The notes under the pieces are model-generated. The model worked only from the letters and a program-made list of their open reading frames with translations. It made no database searches and had not been told where the DNA came from. DNA of 34,179 bases from Burkholderiales bacterium (GTDB lineage Bacteria > Pseudomonadota > Gammaproteobacteria > Burkholderiales > Casimicrobiaceae): positions 1 to 34,179 of the forward strand of contig JAIRJZ010000032.1 in assembly GCA_031260355.1 (NCBI GenBank), read 5' to 3'. Positions 26,035-34,179 of the stretch are shown here, piece by piece. Every line of letters begins with the position of its first letter. Position 1 is the stretch's first letter. The translations under genes and the position numbers were made by a program.

Positions 26035-28779
26035 TCAATCCTTGGGTGCTGTCTCCACCATTTGCAACGGTTCTTCCTGAACGGTCGCGCGCGGTGGCCG
26101 CGCCCGTTTCGGACGCGACGTTTCAGCATCCTGCGGTTCGGGAGCAGGGGCAGAGTGGCGGGTTTCCACCAATTCCAGTCCGGCGCCAACAAGGTCGGGG
26201 ACGAAAGACGGCGCTGGCGGTGGTACTTGCGGCGTTACCGGCGCGATTGGTGCGACCGGCGCTTCAATCTTCGCCGCAACGATTTCTTTCGCCGGGGTTT
26301 CTGCAACCTGTGTTTCAGGCGGGCGCAAAGGCAGCGGTGCTTGCACGACCACATCGCTCACAGGCTTCAGCGCAGTGCCTGTGGCAGGAATGACCGGCAG
26401 CAAAGAAGAAGGCTGAACCTCCGGCGCTGCTTCGGGTTCGACGACAAACTCGAATGAGGCAAACGATGGCGTTGCTTCTTCATGACCCGCGATCTCTTGC
26501 TGGCGACCGCCGCGCCCGCGCCCGCCACGGCGGCGGCGCTTGTTGTGATCACGGCGCTCACCGCTTTCTCCGGCAGGCGGTGTTTCGAGCACGGCGCCGG
26601 CGATCACGGGAGATGCGCTTGCTTCCATCTTGATTTCCTGTTGCACAGGCGGTTGCTGACGGGCTTCTTCCTGCGAGGGAGAGCGACTGCCTTGAGGCTT
26701 GCTCGGCGACGCGTCATCACGCTCGCGCATTCGCGGTGCGGTTGCCTGAGCTTCCTTGCGAGTTTGAGCGGCCGGTTCACGCGGCGTTTTGGCGACATTC
26801 GGTTCGCGTTCTTGCCGCGCATCGCTCTGGCGCTCGCCGTCGCGGCGACGTTCTTGCTGGCGTTCGGTCTTGTTGCCGCGCTCGTTTTTATCGGAGCGAT
26901 CGCGGTTTTCGCCCTGACGCTCGTTGCCGCGCCGACGCTCCTGTCCTTCGTCACGACCGGCGGCACGGTTTTGCCGTTCGCTTTTATCGCCGCGCTCATT
27001 GCGATTGCCACGGTTACGGTCGCGTTCGCCGCTACGGCCACCATCGCGGCGGCGGCTGTCCTGACGCTTGCCGGAACTCTTGGCCGGTGTCACGGACTCC
27101 GGTTCTTTCTTGAACCAGGAGAACATGCGCGAGAGCCATGAGGAGTCGGTCTTGGTTTCTTTGGGCGCCGGAGAAGGAGGCGCCATGGTCGGGGTGACGC
27201 CTTTGACGACGGCTTCCTGACGCGGTTCTTTGGCTTCTTCTTTTTTCTCCTTGGCGATGTCCGGTTCCTGAGGTTTTTCGGCGAGTTCGAAGGAGGCGAG
27301 CAACAATTCGCCGTGGTTCAAATCGTCGTGACGCAACCGCTCGACGGAGAAGTTCGGCGTTTCGAGATAGCGGTTCGGCACCAGCAGCACGTTGACGCGG
27401 AAGCGTGTTTCGATCGCAAACACATCGTTGCGTTTTTCATTGAGCAAGAAGGTGGCGACTTCAACCGGAACCTGCGCGACGATTTGCGCCGTGTTGTCTT
27501 TCATGGCTTCTTCCTGCAGGATGCGCAGGATGTGCAGCGCCGTCGATTCCGTGCCGCGGATGTGGCCGAGGCCGTGGCAGCGCGGGCAAGGCGTGTGAGC
27601 CGATTCGGCCAGCGCTGGACGCAACCGCTGGCGCGACAGTTCGAGCAAACCGAAGCGCGAGATTTTGCTGGTTTGCACGCGGGCGCGGTCGTAGCGCAAC
27701 GCTTCGTTCAAGCGCTCCTCCACGGCGCGCTGGTTCTTGGCGCTTTCCATGTCGATGAAGTCGATCACGACCAGACCGCCGAGGTCGCGCAAACGCAACT
27801 GGCGGGCGATTTCGTCAACCGCTTCGAGGTTGGTTTGCAGCGCGGTGGTTTCGATGTCGGAACCGCGGGTGGCACGCGCCGAGTTGACGTCGATAGCAAC
27901 CAGCGCTTCGGTGTGATCGATGACGACGGCGCCGCCGGAGGGCAGCGGCACTTGCCGGCCATAGGCGGTTTCGATCTGGTGTTCGATCTGGAAACGGGAG
28001 AACAGCGGCACATCGTCGCGGTAGAGCTTCACGCAATGCACATTGTTGGGCATGACGTGGCTCATGAATTGCTGCGCTTGTTCAAAGACGGTTTCGGTGT
28101 CGATCAGGATTTCGCCGATGTCGGGTTGGAAGTAATCGCGGATGGCGCGAATCACCAGCGACGATTCCTGATAAATCAGATAAGCGCCTTTCTGCAAGCG
28201 CGCAGCGTCTTCGATGGCGGTCCACAATTGCAGAAGATAGTTGAGGTCCCATTGCAGTTCTTCCTGCGAACGGCCGATGCCGGCTGTGCGGGCGATCGTG
28301 CTCATGCCGCGGGGAACGTCGAGCTGGTTCAGCGTTTCGCGCAATTCGTTGCGTTCTTCGCCTTCGATGCGGCGCGAAACGCCACCGCCGCGCGGGTTGT
28401 TAGGCATCAGGACAAGATAGCGACCGGCCAGCGAGATGTAAGTGGTGAGCGCCGCGCCTTTGTTGCCGCGCTCGTCCTTGTCGATCTGGATGATGAGTTC
28501 CTGGCCTTCGCGCAGATGGTCCTGAATGCGGCCTTCGTGAATACCGATCGACTGACGCGAGATCTCTTTGAAGGGTAGAAAGCCGTGGCGGTCGGTACCG
28601 TAATCGACGAAACACGCCTCCAGCGACGGTTCAACCCGGGTAACGATGCCTTTGTAAATATTCGATTTTCGTTGTTCTTTGGAAGCCGATTCGATGTCGA
28701 GGTCGATGAGTTTTTGTCCGTCAACGATGGCTACTCGTAATTCTTCCGCCTGGGTGGCGTTGAATAACATTCTTTTCAT
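26035..28779 (-). CDS. rne: Ribonuclease E
   Basis: This 914-residue endoribonuclease initiates mRNA decay and processes rRNA and tRNA precursors as the core of the degradosome. The N-terminal catalytic half has an S1 domain (about residues 35-120), the DNase I-like site with D297 ([12 protein letters not shown]) and D340 ([10 protein letters not shown]), and the zinc link CPRCHG with C398 and C401. These are offset by six from E. coli D303, D346, C404 and C407. The C-terminal half is disordered. It contains an amphipathic segment [13 protein letters not shown] resembling the membrane-targeting helix, a long arginine-rich region with RGN/ERQ repeats, and a basic [13 protein letters not shown] patch. 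A structured leader precedes it. Confidence 0.97.
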   Translation of the reverse strand: MKRMLFNATQAEELRVAIVDGQKLIDLDIESASKEQRKSNIYKGIVTRVEPSLEACFVDYGTDRHGFLPFKEISRQSIGIHEGRIQDHLREGQELIIQIDKDERGNKGAALTTYISLAGRYLVLMPNNPRGGGVSRRIEGEERNELRETLNQLDVPRGMSTIARTAGIGRSQEELQWDLNYLLQLWTAIEDAARLQKGAYLIYQESSLVIRAIRDYFQPDIGEILIDTETVFEQAQQFMSHVMPNNVHCVKLYRDDVPLFSRFQIEHQIETAYGRQVPLPSGGAVVIDHTEALVAIDVNSARATRGSDIETTALQTNLEAVDEIARQLRLRDLGGLVVIDFIDMESAKNQRAVEERLNEALRYDRARVQTSKISRFGLLELSRQRLRPALAESAHTPCPRCHGLGHIRGTESTALHILRILQEEAMKDNTAQIVAQVPVEVATFLLNEKRNDVFAIETRFRVNVLLVPNRYLETPNFSVERLRHDDLNHGELLLASFELAEKPQEPDIAKEKKEEAKEPRQEAVVKGVTPTMAPPSPAPKETKTDSSWLSRMFSWFKKEPESVTPAKSSGKRQDSRRRDGGRSGERDRNRGNRNERGDKSERQNRAAGRDEGQERRRGNERQGENRDRSDKNERGNKTERQQERRRDGERQSDARQEREPNVAKTPREPAAQTRKEAQATAPRMRERDDASPSKPQGSRSPSQEEARQQPPVQQEIKMEASASPVIAGAVLETPPAGESGERRDHNKRRRRGGRGRGGRQQEIAGHEEATPSFASFEFVVEPEAAPEVQPSSLLPVIPATGTALKPVSDVVVQAPLPLRPPETQVAETPAKEIVAAKIEAPVAPIAPVTPQVPPPAPSFVPDLVGAGLELVETRHSAPAPEPQDAETSRPKRARPPRATVQEEPLQMVETAPKD

Positions 28780-29535
28780 AATATGCAGTCCTTTAGTGCG
28801 CGTCGCACACCAAGGCTGGCAAAAGACTCACAGCATCCGTCAACGGGCTGTGGAATCAGGCGCGGCACCCGGTCAAATCCGGGGCGAGACAAAAGGCCGG
28901 AACCGCGCCAAAGCGCGGGCGGCGGATGAAGGAGGCGGCAAATCGGTCAAAAACATTATCATCAACGCACCGATCTTCGTCCTTGTGGACGGTATCCTTT
29001 TCGTTCATCAAGCATCCCGCAGAGCGGGATGCGCAGGCGATGCCGTCAACATCCTCGTGGGTACGCTCTTTCGAGCGCGGCGGCATCGCAGCCTTGTATC
29101 TCTATGCCGCGCAGATTCGCTGTTACCGAAACCTCGGCGCGAAAATGCGCTATTCAATCTGTTTCCCGGAAGCCTTTCAGGCAGACCCGATGTGCGGGCT
29201 TGGCGGGGGAGTTTGCGTTCCTGCGGTCACGGCAACGAACCTTTGTGTACGGTCGTCTTTCTGCGGCATGACCCGGCTGTTCCATCCCCTCCGGCATTGC
29301 GGAGTTTCGCCAAAAACCTTTCGCACTGGCTGGTGCTGCTCCAGGGCTTCCTTTAAGATCGCTACTTTACACTCGGTGTCCGGAAATTCCGGGACGGGGT
29401 GCGCGGTGCGCGACGTCACCGCAACCTTTCGGCATGGCAAAGGCGGGCAATCCGGTCTTTCCGGGAAGAGGCGACGGGCGCTGCCGTCGCTTGCCGCATC
29501 CTGCGATGCCGAGGTCAGCTAGAGATTATAAGGGA
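28780..29535 (-). promoter_or_regulatory. Structured leader and shared upstream region of rne and rluC
   Basis: These 756 bp between divergent rne and rluC hold no gene I can support; the open frames here have no recognisable products. The part nearest rne contains several short hairpins: CACAGC/GCTGTG (28829-28852), CCCGG/CCGGG (28868-28883), CCGCGC/GCGCGG (28903-28918) and GCATCCCGC/GCGGGATGC (29012-29032). A palindrome CCGGAA-A-TTCCGG lies at 29380-29392. In E. coli the long rne 5' untranslated region lets RNase E control its own mRNA, and a similar role is inferred. Confidence 0.55.
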
Positions 29536-30501
29536 ATGAAGGACTTAAGCAAGAAATTTGTGCGGTATCTGGAAATCGACGAGTCTGCCGCCGGGCAGCG
29601 GCTCGACAATTTTCTGATGAAGACGCTGAAGGGCGTGCCGTCAAGCCACATTTACCGGATCGTGCGGTCGGGCGAGGTACGGATCAACGGCGGTCGCGCG
29701 CAATCGTCGAACCATCTGGCGGTGGGCGATACCGTTCGCATTCCGCCGCTGCGGCTGCCGGAGCGGGTCGAAGCCGTCCGTCCGGCGTTGCCGCGCGGTA
29801 CAGCCACGTTGCCGGTGCTGTTCGAGGACGACTGGCTGTTGGCGGTGAACAAGCCCGCCGGGTTGGCGGTGCATGGTGGTAGCGGTGTCTCGTTTGGCGC
29901 GGTCGAGCAATTGCGGGCGCAGCGTCCCGAATTGCGTTTTCTGGAACTGGTGCACCGGCTTGACCGGGAAACATCGGGCGTGTTGCTGCTGGCGAAGAAG
30001 CGGTCGGCGCTGACGGGACTGCATACTGCTTGGCGTGACGGCGCGGTGGACAAACGTTACGACGTTCTGGTTCGCGGGCGCTGGCCGGACGCCAAGCGGA
30101 AAGTGCAAGTCCCGTTAACCCGTTTTCTGACGGTGGAGGGCGAACGGCGGGTACGCGCCGATGACGACGGGCAGGCGGCGACCACGGTGTTTTACCGGCA
30201 GCGGGTATGGCCGGATCTCGATCCGCCGCTGTCGCTGCTGGAAGCCGAACTGCATACCGGGCGAACCCATCAAATACGGGTGCACTTGACCCATCTGGGG
30301 TATCCTTTGGCCGGCGATGACAAATACGGCGATTTTGCCTGGAACCGCGTGTTGGTAAAGACGGGGTTGCGGCGGATGTTTTTGCACGCGCGCAAGCTGG
30401 GTTTTTCGCATCCGGCAAACGACGAATGGCGGGAGATCGACGCGCCGCTTCCCGAAGCGCTGCAAGCGTTTCTCGACCGCTTGTCGGCAACAGGTGGGTG
30501 A
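29536..30501 (+). CDS. rluC: 23S rRNA pseudouridine synthase, RluC type
   Basis: This 321-residue RluA-family enzyme makes pseudouridines in 23S rRNA (positions 955, 2504 and 2580 in the E. coli enzyme). The N-terminal S4 domain includes GQRLDNFLMKTLKGVPSSHIYR and VRINGGRA. The catalytic motif is HRLDRETSGVLLLAKK with catalytic D143, and RTHQIRVHLTHLGYPLAGDDKYG follows near residue 250. ATG 29536 has an AAGGGA site, and the divergent rne-rluC arrangement matches other proteobacteria. RluC rather than RluD is inferred mainly from this context. Confidence 0.94.
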   Translation: MKDLSKKFVRYLEIDESAAGQRLDNFLMKTLKGVPSSHIYRIVRSGEVRINGGRAQSSNHLAVGDTVRIPPLRLPERVEAVRPALPRGTATLPVLFEDDWLLAVNKPAGLAVHGGSGVSFGAVEQLRAQRPELRFLELVHRLDRETSGVLLLAKKRSALTGLHTAWRDGAVDKRYDVLVRGRWPDAKRKVQVPLTRFLTVEGERRVRADDDGQAATTVFYRQRVWPDLDPPLSLLEAELHTGRTHQIRVHLTHLGYPLAGDDKYGDFAWNRVLVKTGLRRMFLHARKLGFSHPANDEWREIDAPLPEALQAFLDRLSATGG

Positions 30502-30521
30502 CACAGGAGAGCGTGGAGGCG

Positions 30522-31187
30522 ATGGAGCAGGGAACGCGACGTTTTCGTTTGCTGGTGTTCGATTGGGACGGCACGGTGGTCGATTCGACGGTGCCGATCG
30601 TGCGCGCCGTGCAGGCAGCGTACCGCGATCTGGGGCTGGTGCCGCCCGATGAAAAAGCGACGCGCTACATCATCGGATTGAAACTCGACACGGCGTTTTT
30701 CAGCTTGTCGCCGGATTTGCCGGAGAAGACGATCGAGGAACTGCTGGACCGTTACCGCTACCACTATTGGCAAAGCGACGCCGAGATTCCGTTGTTCGGG
30801 GGCATCAGCGCTTTACTGGAAAAGCTCGATGGGGAAGATTATTTTCTGGCCGTGGCGACCGGCAAATCGCGCAAGGGGCTGGATCGGATGCTGCGGCAGA
30901 ACGGACTGATGCAGCGTTTTCACGCCACCCGCTGCGCTGACGAGAGTTTTTCAAAACCGCACCCGGAAATGTTGCTGTATCTGATGGATCGGTTGGGGGT
31001 GACGCCGGAACAGACGTTGATGATCGGCGATACCACCCACGATATCCTGATGGCGAAAAATGCCCGCTCCCAGGCGCTGGCGGTTTCCTACGGCGCGCAC
31101 GATGAGGACAGTTTGCAGCAAAGTCAGCCGCTGGATGTTGTCGGTTCCGTGTCGGCACTGGACACCTGGTTGACGATGCACGGATAA
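30522..31187 (+). CDS. HAD-superfamily hydrolase, phosphoglycolate-phosphatase-like
   Basis: This 221-residue HAD-IA phosphatase has motif I FDWDGTVVDST with nucleophile D14 and acid D16, motif II VATGKSRKG, motif III lysine in SKPHPEM, and motif IV MIGDTTHDI. A four-helix cap domain lies between motifs I and II. It resembles Gph-type phosphatases, but the substrate cannot be told from sequence. The start is ambiguous: ATG 30522 has GGAGG only two bases away, while GTG 30513 follows AGGAGA. It begins 20 bp after rluC, in the same likely operon. In many relatives a Rieske gene sits between this gene and the S49 peptidase; here it is absent. Confidence 0.9.
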   Translation: MEQGTRRFRLLVFDWDGTVVDSTVPIVRAVQAAYRDLGLVPPDEKATRYIIGLKLDTAFFSLSPDLPEKTIEELLDRYRYHYWQSDAEIPLFGGISALLEKLDGEDYFLAVATGKSRKGLDRMLRQNGLMQRFHATRCADESFSKPHPEMLLYLMDRLGVTPEQTLMIGDTTHDILMAKNARSQALAVSYGAHDEDSLQQSQPLDVVGSVSALDTWLTMHG

Positions 31188-31236
31188 TGAAAAAGCCGCA
31201 AACGCGGTATTCGATATTGAGTAAGGAAAAGTAGAG

Positions 31237-32265
31237 ATGAGTGCACACGATCCCAATGAATCCATTCTGCACGCGCGGGTGTTCGGACAAAACGCGCCGC
31301 CATCGGCAGCGGTCGGTGTGTCGGGGGCTACCGGCGACGGACACGCCGCGGCCGTTCTGGAAAAAGTCACCATGGCGTTTCTGGCCGAACAGCGCCGCGC
31401 CCGGCGCTGGCGCATCTTTTTTCGTCTGGCAATGCTGGCGCTCGTCGTCTTGGTGATCAGCGCCGGATTCATGGACAAGAGCTACAACCGCGGCTGCCTG
31501 AACGAATGCACGGCGCTGGTGCAACTGAACGGTGAAATTGCGCTCGATGCCGATGCCAGCGCCGAGAACATTACTTCAGCGTTAAAAGACGCTTTTGCCG
31601 CCAAGCACGTTCAGGGCATCATTCTCGAAATCAACAGCCCTGGCGGCAGTCCGGTGCAGGCCGGTCAGATTTACGATGAAATCAAACGGCTGCGCGAAGA
31701 AAATCCGCACACGCCGCTTTATGTGGTCATCGGCGAGATGGCGGCATCGGGCGGTTATTATGTCGCCGCTGCCGCCGATGAGATTTTCGTTGACAAAGCC
31801 AGCCTGGTCGGCTCGATCGGCGTGATCATGATGAACTTCGGCTTTACCGAAGCGCTTCACAAACTCGGCATCGAACAGCGCACGATGACCGCCGGCGACA
31901 ACAAGGCCTTCATGGACCCTTTCAGCCCGGTCAACGAAAAGCAAAAAGAGCATGTGCAAAAATTGCTCAACAGCATTCATCAGCAATTCATTACCGCCGT
32001 GCGCAACGGTCGCGGCGAGCGGCTGCACGAAACGCCGGAAATGTTTTCGGGTTTGATCTGGAACGGCGACGAAGCGGTGGCGCTGGGACTCGCCGATGGC
32101 TTGGGTTCGGTGAACTCGGTGGCGCGCGACATCATCGGCGTCGAAAATATCTACGATTTTACCTATCGCCCCAATTTCTCCGAGCGGCTGGCGCGGCAAC
32201 TTGGCGCCGCCTTTGCCGGAGAGGCGGTGGCAAAACTGGGAAGCAGCGTGCTGAAATGGAAGTGA
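31237..32265 (+). CDS. sppA: S49-family signal peptide peptidase (SppA-like)
   Basis: This 342-residue inner-membrane serine protease is thought to degrade cleaved signal peptides. An N-terminal cytoplasmic region of about 60 residues precedes one membrane helix (FFRLAMLALVVLVISAGFM). The protease fold shows INSPGGSPVQAGQIYDEI, the nucleophile S171 in GEMAASGGYYVA and the general base K223 in GDNKAFMDPF. The 52-residue spacing equals that of the S147/K199 pair in B. subtilis SppA, so it is the short, single-domain form. It lies 49 bp after the HAD gene. A repeat-rich non-coding stretch follows. Confidence 0.93.
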   Translation: MSAHDPNESILHARVFGQNAPPSAAVGVSGATGDGHAAAVLEKVTMAFLAEQRRARRWRIFFRLAMLALVVLVISAGFMDKSYNRGCLNECTALVQLNGEIALDADASAENITSALKDAFAAKHVQGIILEINSPGGSPVQAGQIYDEIKRLREENPHTPLYVVIGEMAASGGYYVAAAADEIFVDKASLVGSIGVIMMNFGFTEALHKLGIEQRTMTAGDNKAFMDPFSPVNEKQKEHVQKLLNSIHQQFITAVRNGRGERLHETPEMFSGLIWNGDEAVALGLADGLGSVNSVARDIIGVENIYDFTYRPNFSERLARQLGAAFAGEAVAKLGSSVLKWK

Positions 32266-32293
32266 GAGGCGGCGCGTTTCTGCAAGAACCGTT

Positions 32294-32348
32294 TTAACCG
32301 CATAGAACGCAGAGAGCGCAAAAATCTTTGTGTTCTTTATAGCGAATG
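32294..32348. repeat. Intergenic imperfect inverted repeat, copy 2
   Basis: TTAACCGCATAGAACGCAGA ... TGTGTTCTTTATAGCGAA resembles the segment at 3411-3477, shorter in the middle. It lies 29 bp after the sppA stop. Confidence 0.55.
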
Positions 32349-32354
32349 CTTTTA

Positions 32355-32487
32355 GGGACGCTCTGAACAACCCTGCCATTCCCCGCTTGTCATCCTGCGC
32401 GAAGTCGCAGGATCCACGCGTCGTCTGGATTCTGCGACTTCGCTTCGCTACGCGCAGAATGACAGGAAGGGTTTTTCAGAGGTTCCT
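32355..32487 (-). mobile_element. MITE-like hairpin repeat, copy 2 (inverted)
   Basis: This 133-bp segment is nearly identical to the other two copies but in the opposite orientation. The central loop differs by two bases from copy 3. TA flanks both ends (32353-32354, 32488-32489). Confidence 0.85.
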
Positions 32488-32519
32488 TAGAGCAGTTTTT
32501 ATTTTTAAGTAAACACTGC

Positions 32520-32650
32520 TGGATTCCCGCTTTCGCGGGAACGACAGGAAATGGTAGGCTCGGCAGATAATATCGACAGCTGAGAAAGGCCATTTTTGCC
32601 ACTGAGAAAACAGTAAAAAGCCACGTCATTCCCGCGAAAGCGGGAATCCA
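32520..32650. mobile_element. 131-bp cassette bounded by dRS3-like palindromes
   Basis: The 26-bp ends (32520-32545 and 32625-32650) are inverted copies with one mismatch. Each contains a 20-bp palindrome: ATTCCCGCTTTCGCGGGAAC (32523-32542) and ATTCCCGCGAAAGCGGGAAT (32628-32647). The second fits the neisserial dRS3 pattern ATTCCC-N8-GGGAAT exactly. The 79-bp interior has no gene. Confidence 0.7.
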
Positions 32651-32719
32651 GGGAATTCTTTCTGCGCGTCTTGTTGTCGCGCTATGCCCGACTGGTCAGA
32701 AAGTATTCTGGCTTATCAA

Positions 32720-33754
32720 TCACAGCGCCAGCGAGAAACGGATGATCCCGTCGCTGTCGATGTGCCGCTCCGTTTCGTGGAGCAACCAGAGATGGTTCAA
32801 ATGCGCGATGGTTTCGCTGATTGCGAAGAAGCGCTGATGCACATCGAGTTCGCGGAGAAACAGTTGGGGGAATATCTCGGCGGCGCACAGTGGACGCGGC
32901 GACAGCCGCAAGATTTCCCGCAAGTCGCTTAGCCGCTCTTCGTGATGTTCGCGCAGTTGCGCGACCCGTTCGCTGATGCCATAAAACGGCAAACCGTGCG
33001 ACGGCAACACCAGTGTATTGTCGGGAAGCGCGGCGATGGGGGCGAGCGAATCCAGGAAATGCAGCAAGGGATCAGATTCCGGTTCAAATGGCCAGATGCT
33101 GATATGCGTGCTGATTTTGGGCAGCAGCATATCGCCGGAGATCAGCAACTTTTTGGCCGGCGTGTAAAACGAGGCGTGTTCCGGTGTGTGGCCTTGGCCG
33201 ATGATGACGTGCCACGGGTTCGTGTCGATGTCGATAGTACCGACGGTGCCACTGTTGAGTCGATGATGACGCGCCGGCGGACTGGGAACACCGGCCTGAT
33301 AGAGATGGGCTCGTTCCGCAAAGACGGCGATGTCCTCAGCTTCGGTACCGTGTGTGCGAAACAAGGCGAAGGTCGCTTCGGCGGTGAATGGCGGGCAGGA
33401 ATGAAAAATGGCGTGTGCCATCAGAAATTCGGTGGCCGTCATCGACAGCGGGCAGGCGAAGCGCTGCATGAGCCAGTCGGCGTTGCCCAGATGGTCGGGG
33501 TGATGGTGGGTTACCAGAATACGGGTAATCGGCAGATCGCGCAGGGTGGTGCGGAAATGGTGCTCCCACAGCGTCCGAGTGGCTTTGTCGCCATGGCCGC
33601 AATCGACCAACACATAACCATCGGTATCCCGCAACAGCCACAGATTGATGTGATCGAGCGCAAACGGCAGCGGCATGCGCAGCCACAGGATGTCGGGGGC
33701 GACTTCCAGAACAGCGCCGGGAGCGGGCGGCGTGGTATGTGGATACCTCGGCAT
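32720..33754 (-). CDS. Metallo-beta-lactamase-fold hydrolase
   Basis: This 344-residue cytoplasmic protein has the metallo-beta-lactamase metal-binding motif THHHPDHLGN (H83, H85, D87, H88). It also shows a GQGHTPEHASFY histidine, the aspartate of LLISGDMLLP and the histidine of VLPSHGLPF. The C-terminal 90 residues look like the winged-helix extension seen in LACTB2/glyoxalase-II-like members. I chose ATG 33754 because the conserved MPLPFALDHINLWLL block follows within 30 residues; no good ribosome site is visible, and the frame stays open to 33898. The substrate is unknown. MITE-like repeats lie on both sides, in opposite orientation. Confidence 0.85.
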   Translation of the reverse strand: MPRYPHTTPPAPGAVLEVAPDILWLRMPLPFALDHINLWLLRDTDGYVLVDCGHGDKATRTLWEHHFRTTLRDLPITRILVTHHHPDHLGNADWLMQRFACPLSMTATEFLMAHAIFHSCPPFTAEATFALFRTHGTEAEDIAVFAERAHLYQAGVPSPPARHHRLNSGTVGTIDIDTNPWHVIIGQGHTPEHASFYTPAKKLLISGDMLLPKISTHISIWPFEPESDPLLHFLDSLAPIAALPDNTLVLPSHGLPFYGISERVAQLREHHEERLSDLREILRLSPRPLCAAEIFPQLFLRELDVHQRFFAISETIAHLNHLWLLHETERHIDSDGIIRFSLAL

Positions 33755-33963
33755 GATCGTGGGCAAAAAGGCGTCTTGTTCGAACCGATATTTTAACCAT
33801 CTGTGAGGCAACTGCTTGGACAATGAGGCATGAACGGCAGTATTTTTGTGTGTGGGAAACCGCATCCATGTGTTTGGCAACAGAGACACATGAATCAAGC
33901 ATTTCTTCGTTGTTTTTTCCTGGAAGGTTCTGATTCGAGCAAGCGCCTCTGGATCCCCGCCTG

Positions 33964-34096
33964 GGGAACCTCTGAAAAACCCTTCCTGTCATTCTGCGCG
34001 TAGCGAAGCGAAGTCGCAGAATCCAGACGCTGCGTGGATCCTGCGACTTCGCGCAGGATGACAGGCGGGGGATAGCAGGGTTGTTCAGAGCATCCC
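33964..34096 (+). mobile_element. MITE-like hairpin repeat, copy 3
   Basis: This 133-bp segment is in the same orientation as copy 1, differing mainly near the right end. Here the flanks are TG and CA instead of TA, and they extend the terminal pairing (CCTGGGG with CCCCAGG). I see nothing recognisable between here and the window end. Confidence 0.85.
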
Positions 34097-34179
34097 CAGG
34101 ACGGTAGGGGCAAATAATGATTCGCCCCCACATAACTTCCTGTTTCGTTTTTGTTCGTATTGTGCACGACTGAACGACC

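Noticed and set aside
25646-26038. A 130-codon minus-strand frame between rne and katG
   Set aside because: It overlaps the rne stop and its terminator, lacks a ribosome site and shows no known domain.
26482-27141. A hydrophobic 219-codon plus-strand frame that looks like a membrane protein
   Set aside because: It is the complement of the arginine-rich tail of RNase E; antisense of Arg/Glu-rich codons gives Ala/Leu/Val-rich sequence.
28926-29522. A 198-codon plus-strand open frame between rne and rluC
   Set aside because: It has no recognisable family, an unlikely composition rich in Ser, Cys and Arg, no good ribosome site, and runs through the hairpins of the rne leader.

Overview
The window is a stretch of bacterial chromosome, about 55-60% G+C by eye and densely packed with housekeeping and respiratory genes. 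The gene set and order suggest a betaproteobacterium of the Rhodocyclales/Nitrosomonadales type: a cbb3 oxidase cluster ordered ccoI-ccoS-ccoNOQP-ccoG-ccoH next to an FNR regulator, rne divergent from rluC with a HAD phosphatase and an S49 peptidase downstream, rnfH divergent from smpB, and etfBA. I do not assign a genus. I see no transposase, prophage, CRISPR array or rRNA gene.

Layout. 1-300: a minus-strand tRNA-Leu(CAG) with a consensus promoter but a badly paired acceptor stem. 295-3401: rnr and serB, overlapping by 4 bp. 3411-6945: a dispersed repeat, a cytochrome b561 and PepSY protein pair on the minus strand, and a divergent PepSY protein with an OmpR-type regulator and a PhoQ-like kinase. 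6955-9355: PIN-PhoH ATPase and rnfH (minus), smpB (plus). 9404-11168: etfB and etfA, ended by a perfect hairpin that may also serve the convergent universal stress gene. 11803-20182: the high-affinity cbb3 oxidase locus, comprising copper-ATPase ccoI, ccoS, structural genes ccoNOQP, and assembly genes ccoG and ccoH, with internal terminators. 20395-21195: FNR (minus). 21531-23096: a TraB/GumN-type protein and a beta-carbonic anhydrase. 23324-25498: katG (minus). 26035-28779: rne (minus) with a long structured leader. 29536-32265: rluC, a HAD phosphatase and sppA. 32720-33754: a metallo-beta-lactamase-fold hydrolase (minus), bracketed by repeats.

How the parts fit. The oxidase genes encode a complete microaerobic terminal oxidase with its copper delivery (CcoI), a small maturation protein (CcoS) and assembly factors (CcoG, CcoH). 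The neighbouring FNR keeps all four cysteine positions expected for a 4Fe-4S sensor. An 8/10 FNR box lies about 41 bp upstream of the predicted ccoN start point, which fits direct class II activation. katG has a promoter with an OxyR-like half palindrome, and a strong Fur-box match lies farther upstream in a 490-bp region without a convincing gene.

The most interesting non-coding material is repetitive: three near-identical 132-133 bp imperfect hairpins, two of them flanked by TA (MITE-like); a 131-bp cassette bounded by dRS3-like palindromes; and two copies of a shorter intergenic repeat. I found no clearly new multi-gene system. The best leads are the repeats, the odd tRNA, the orphan Fur box and an in-frame 15-bp tandem repeat inside ccoI.
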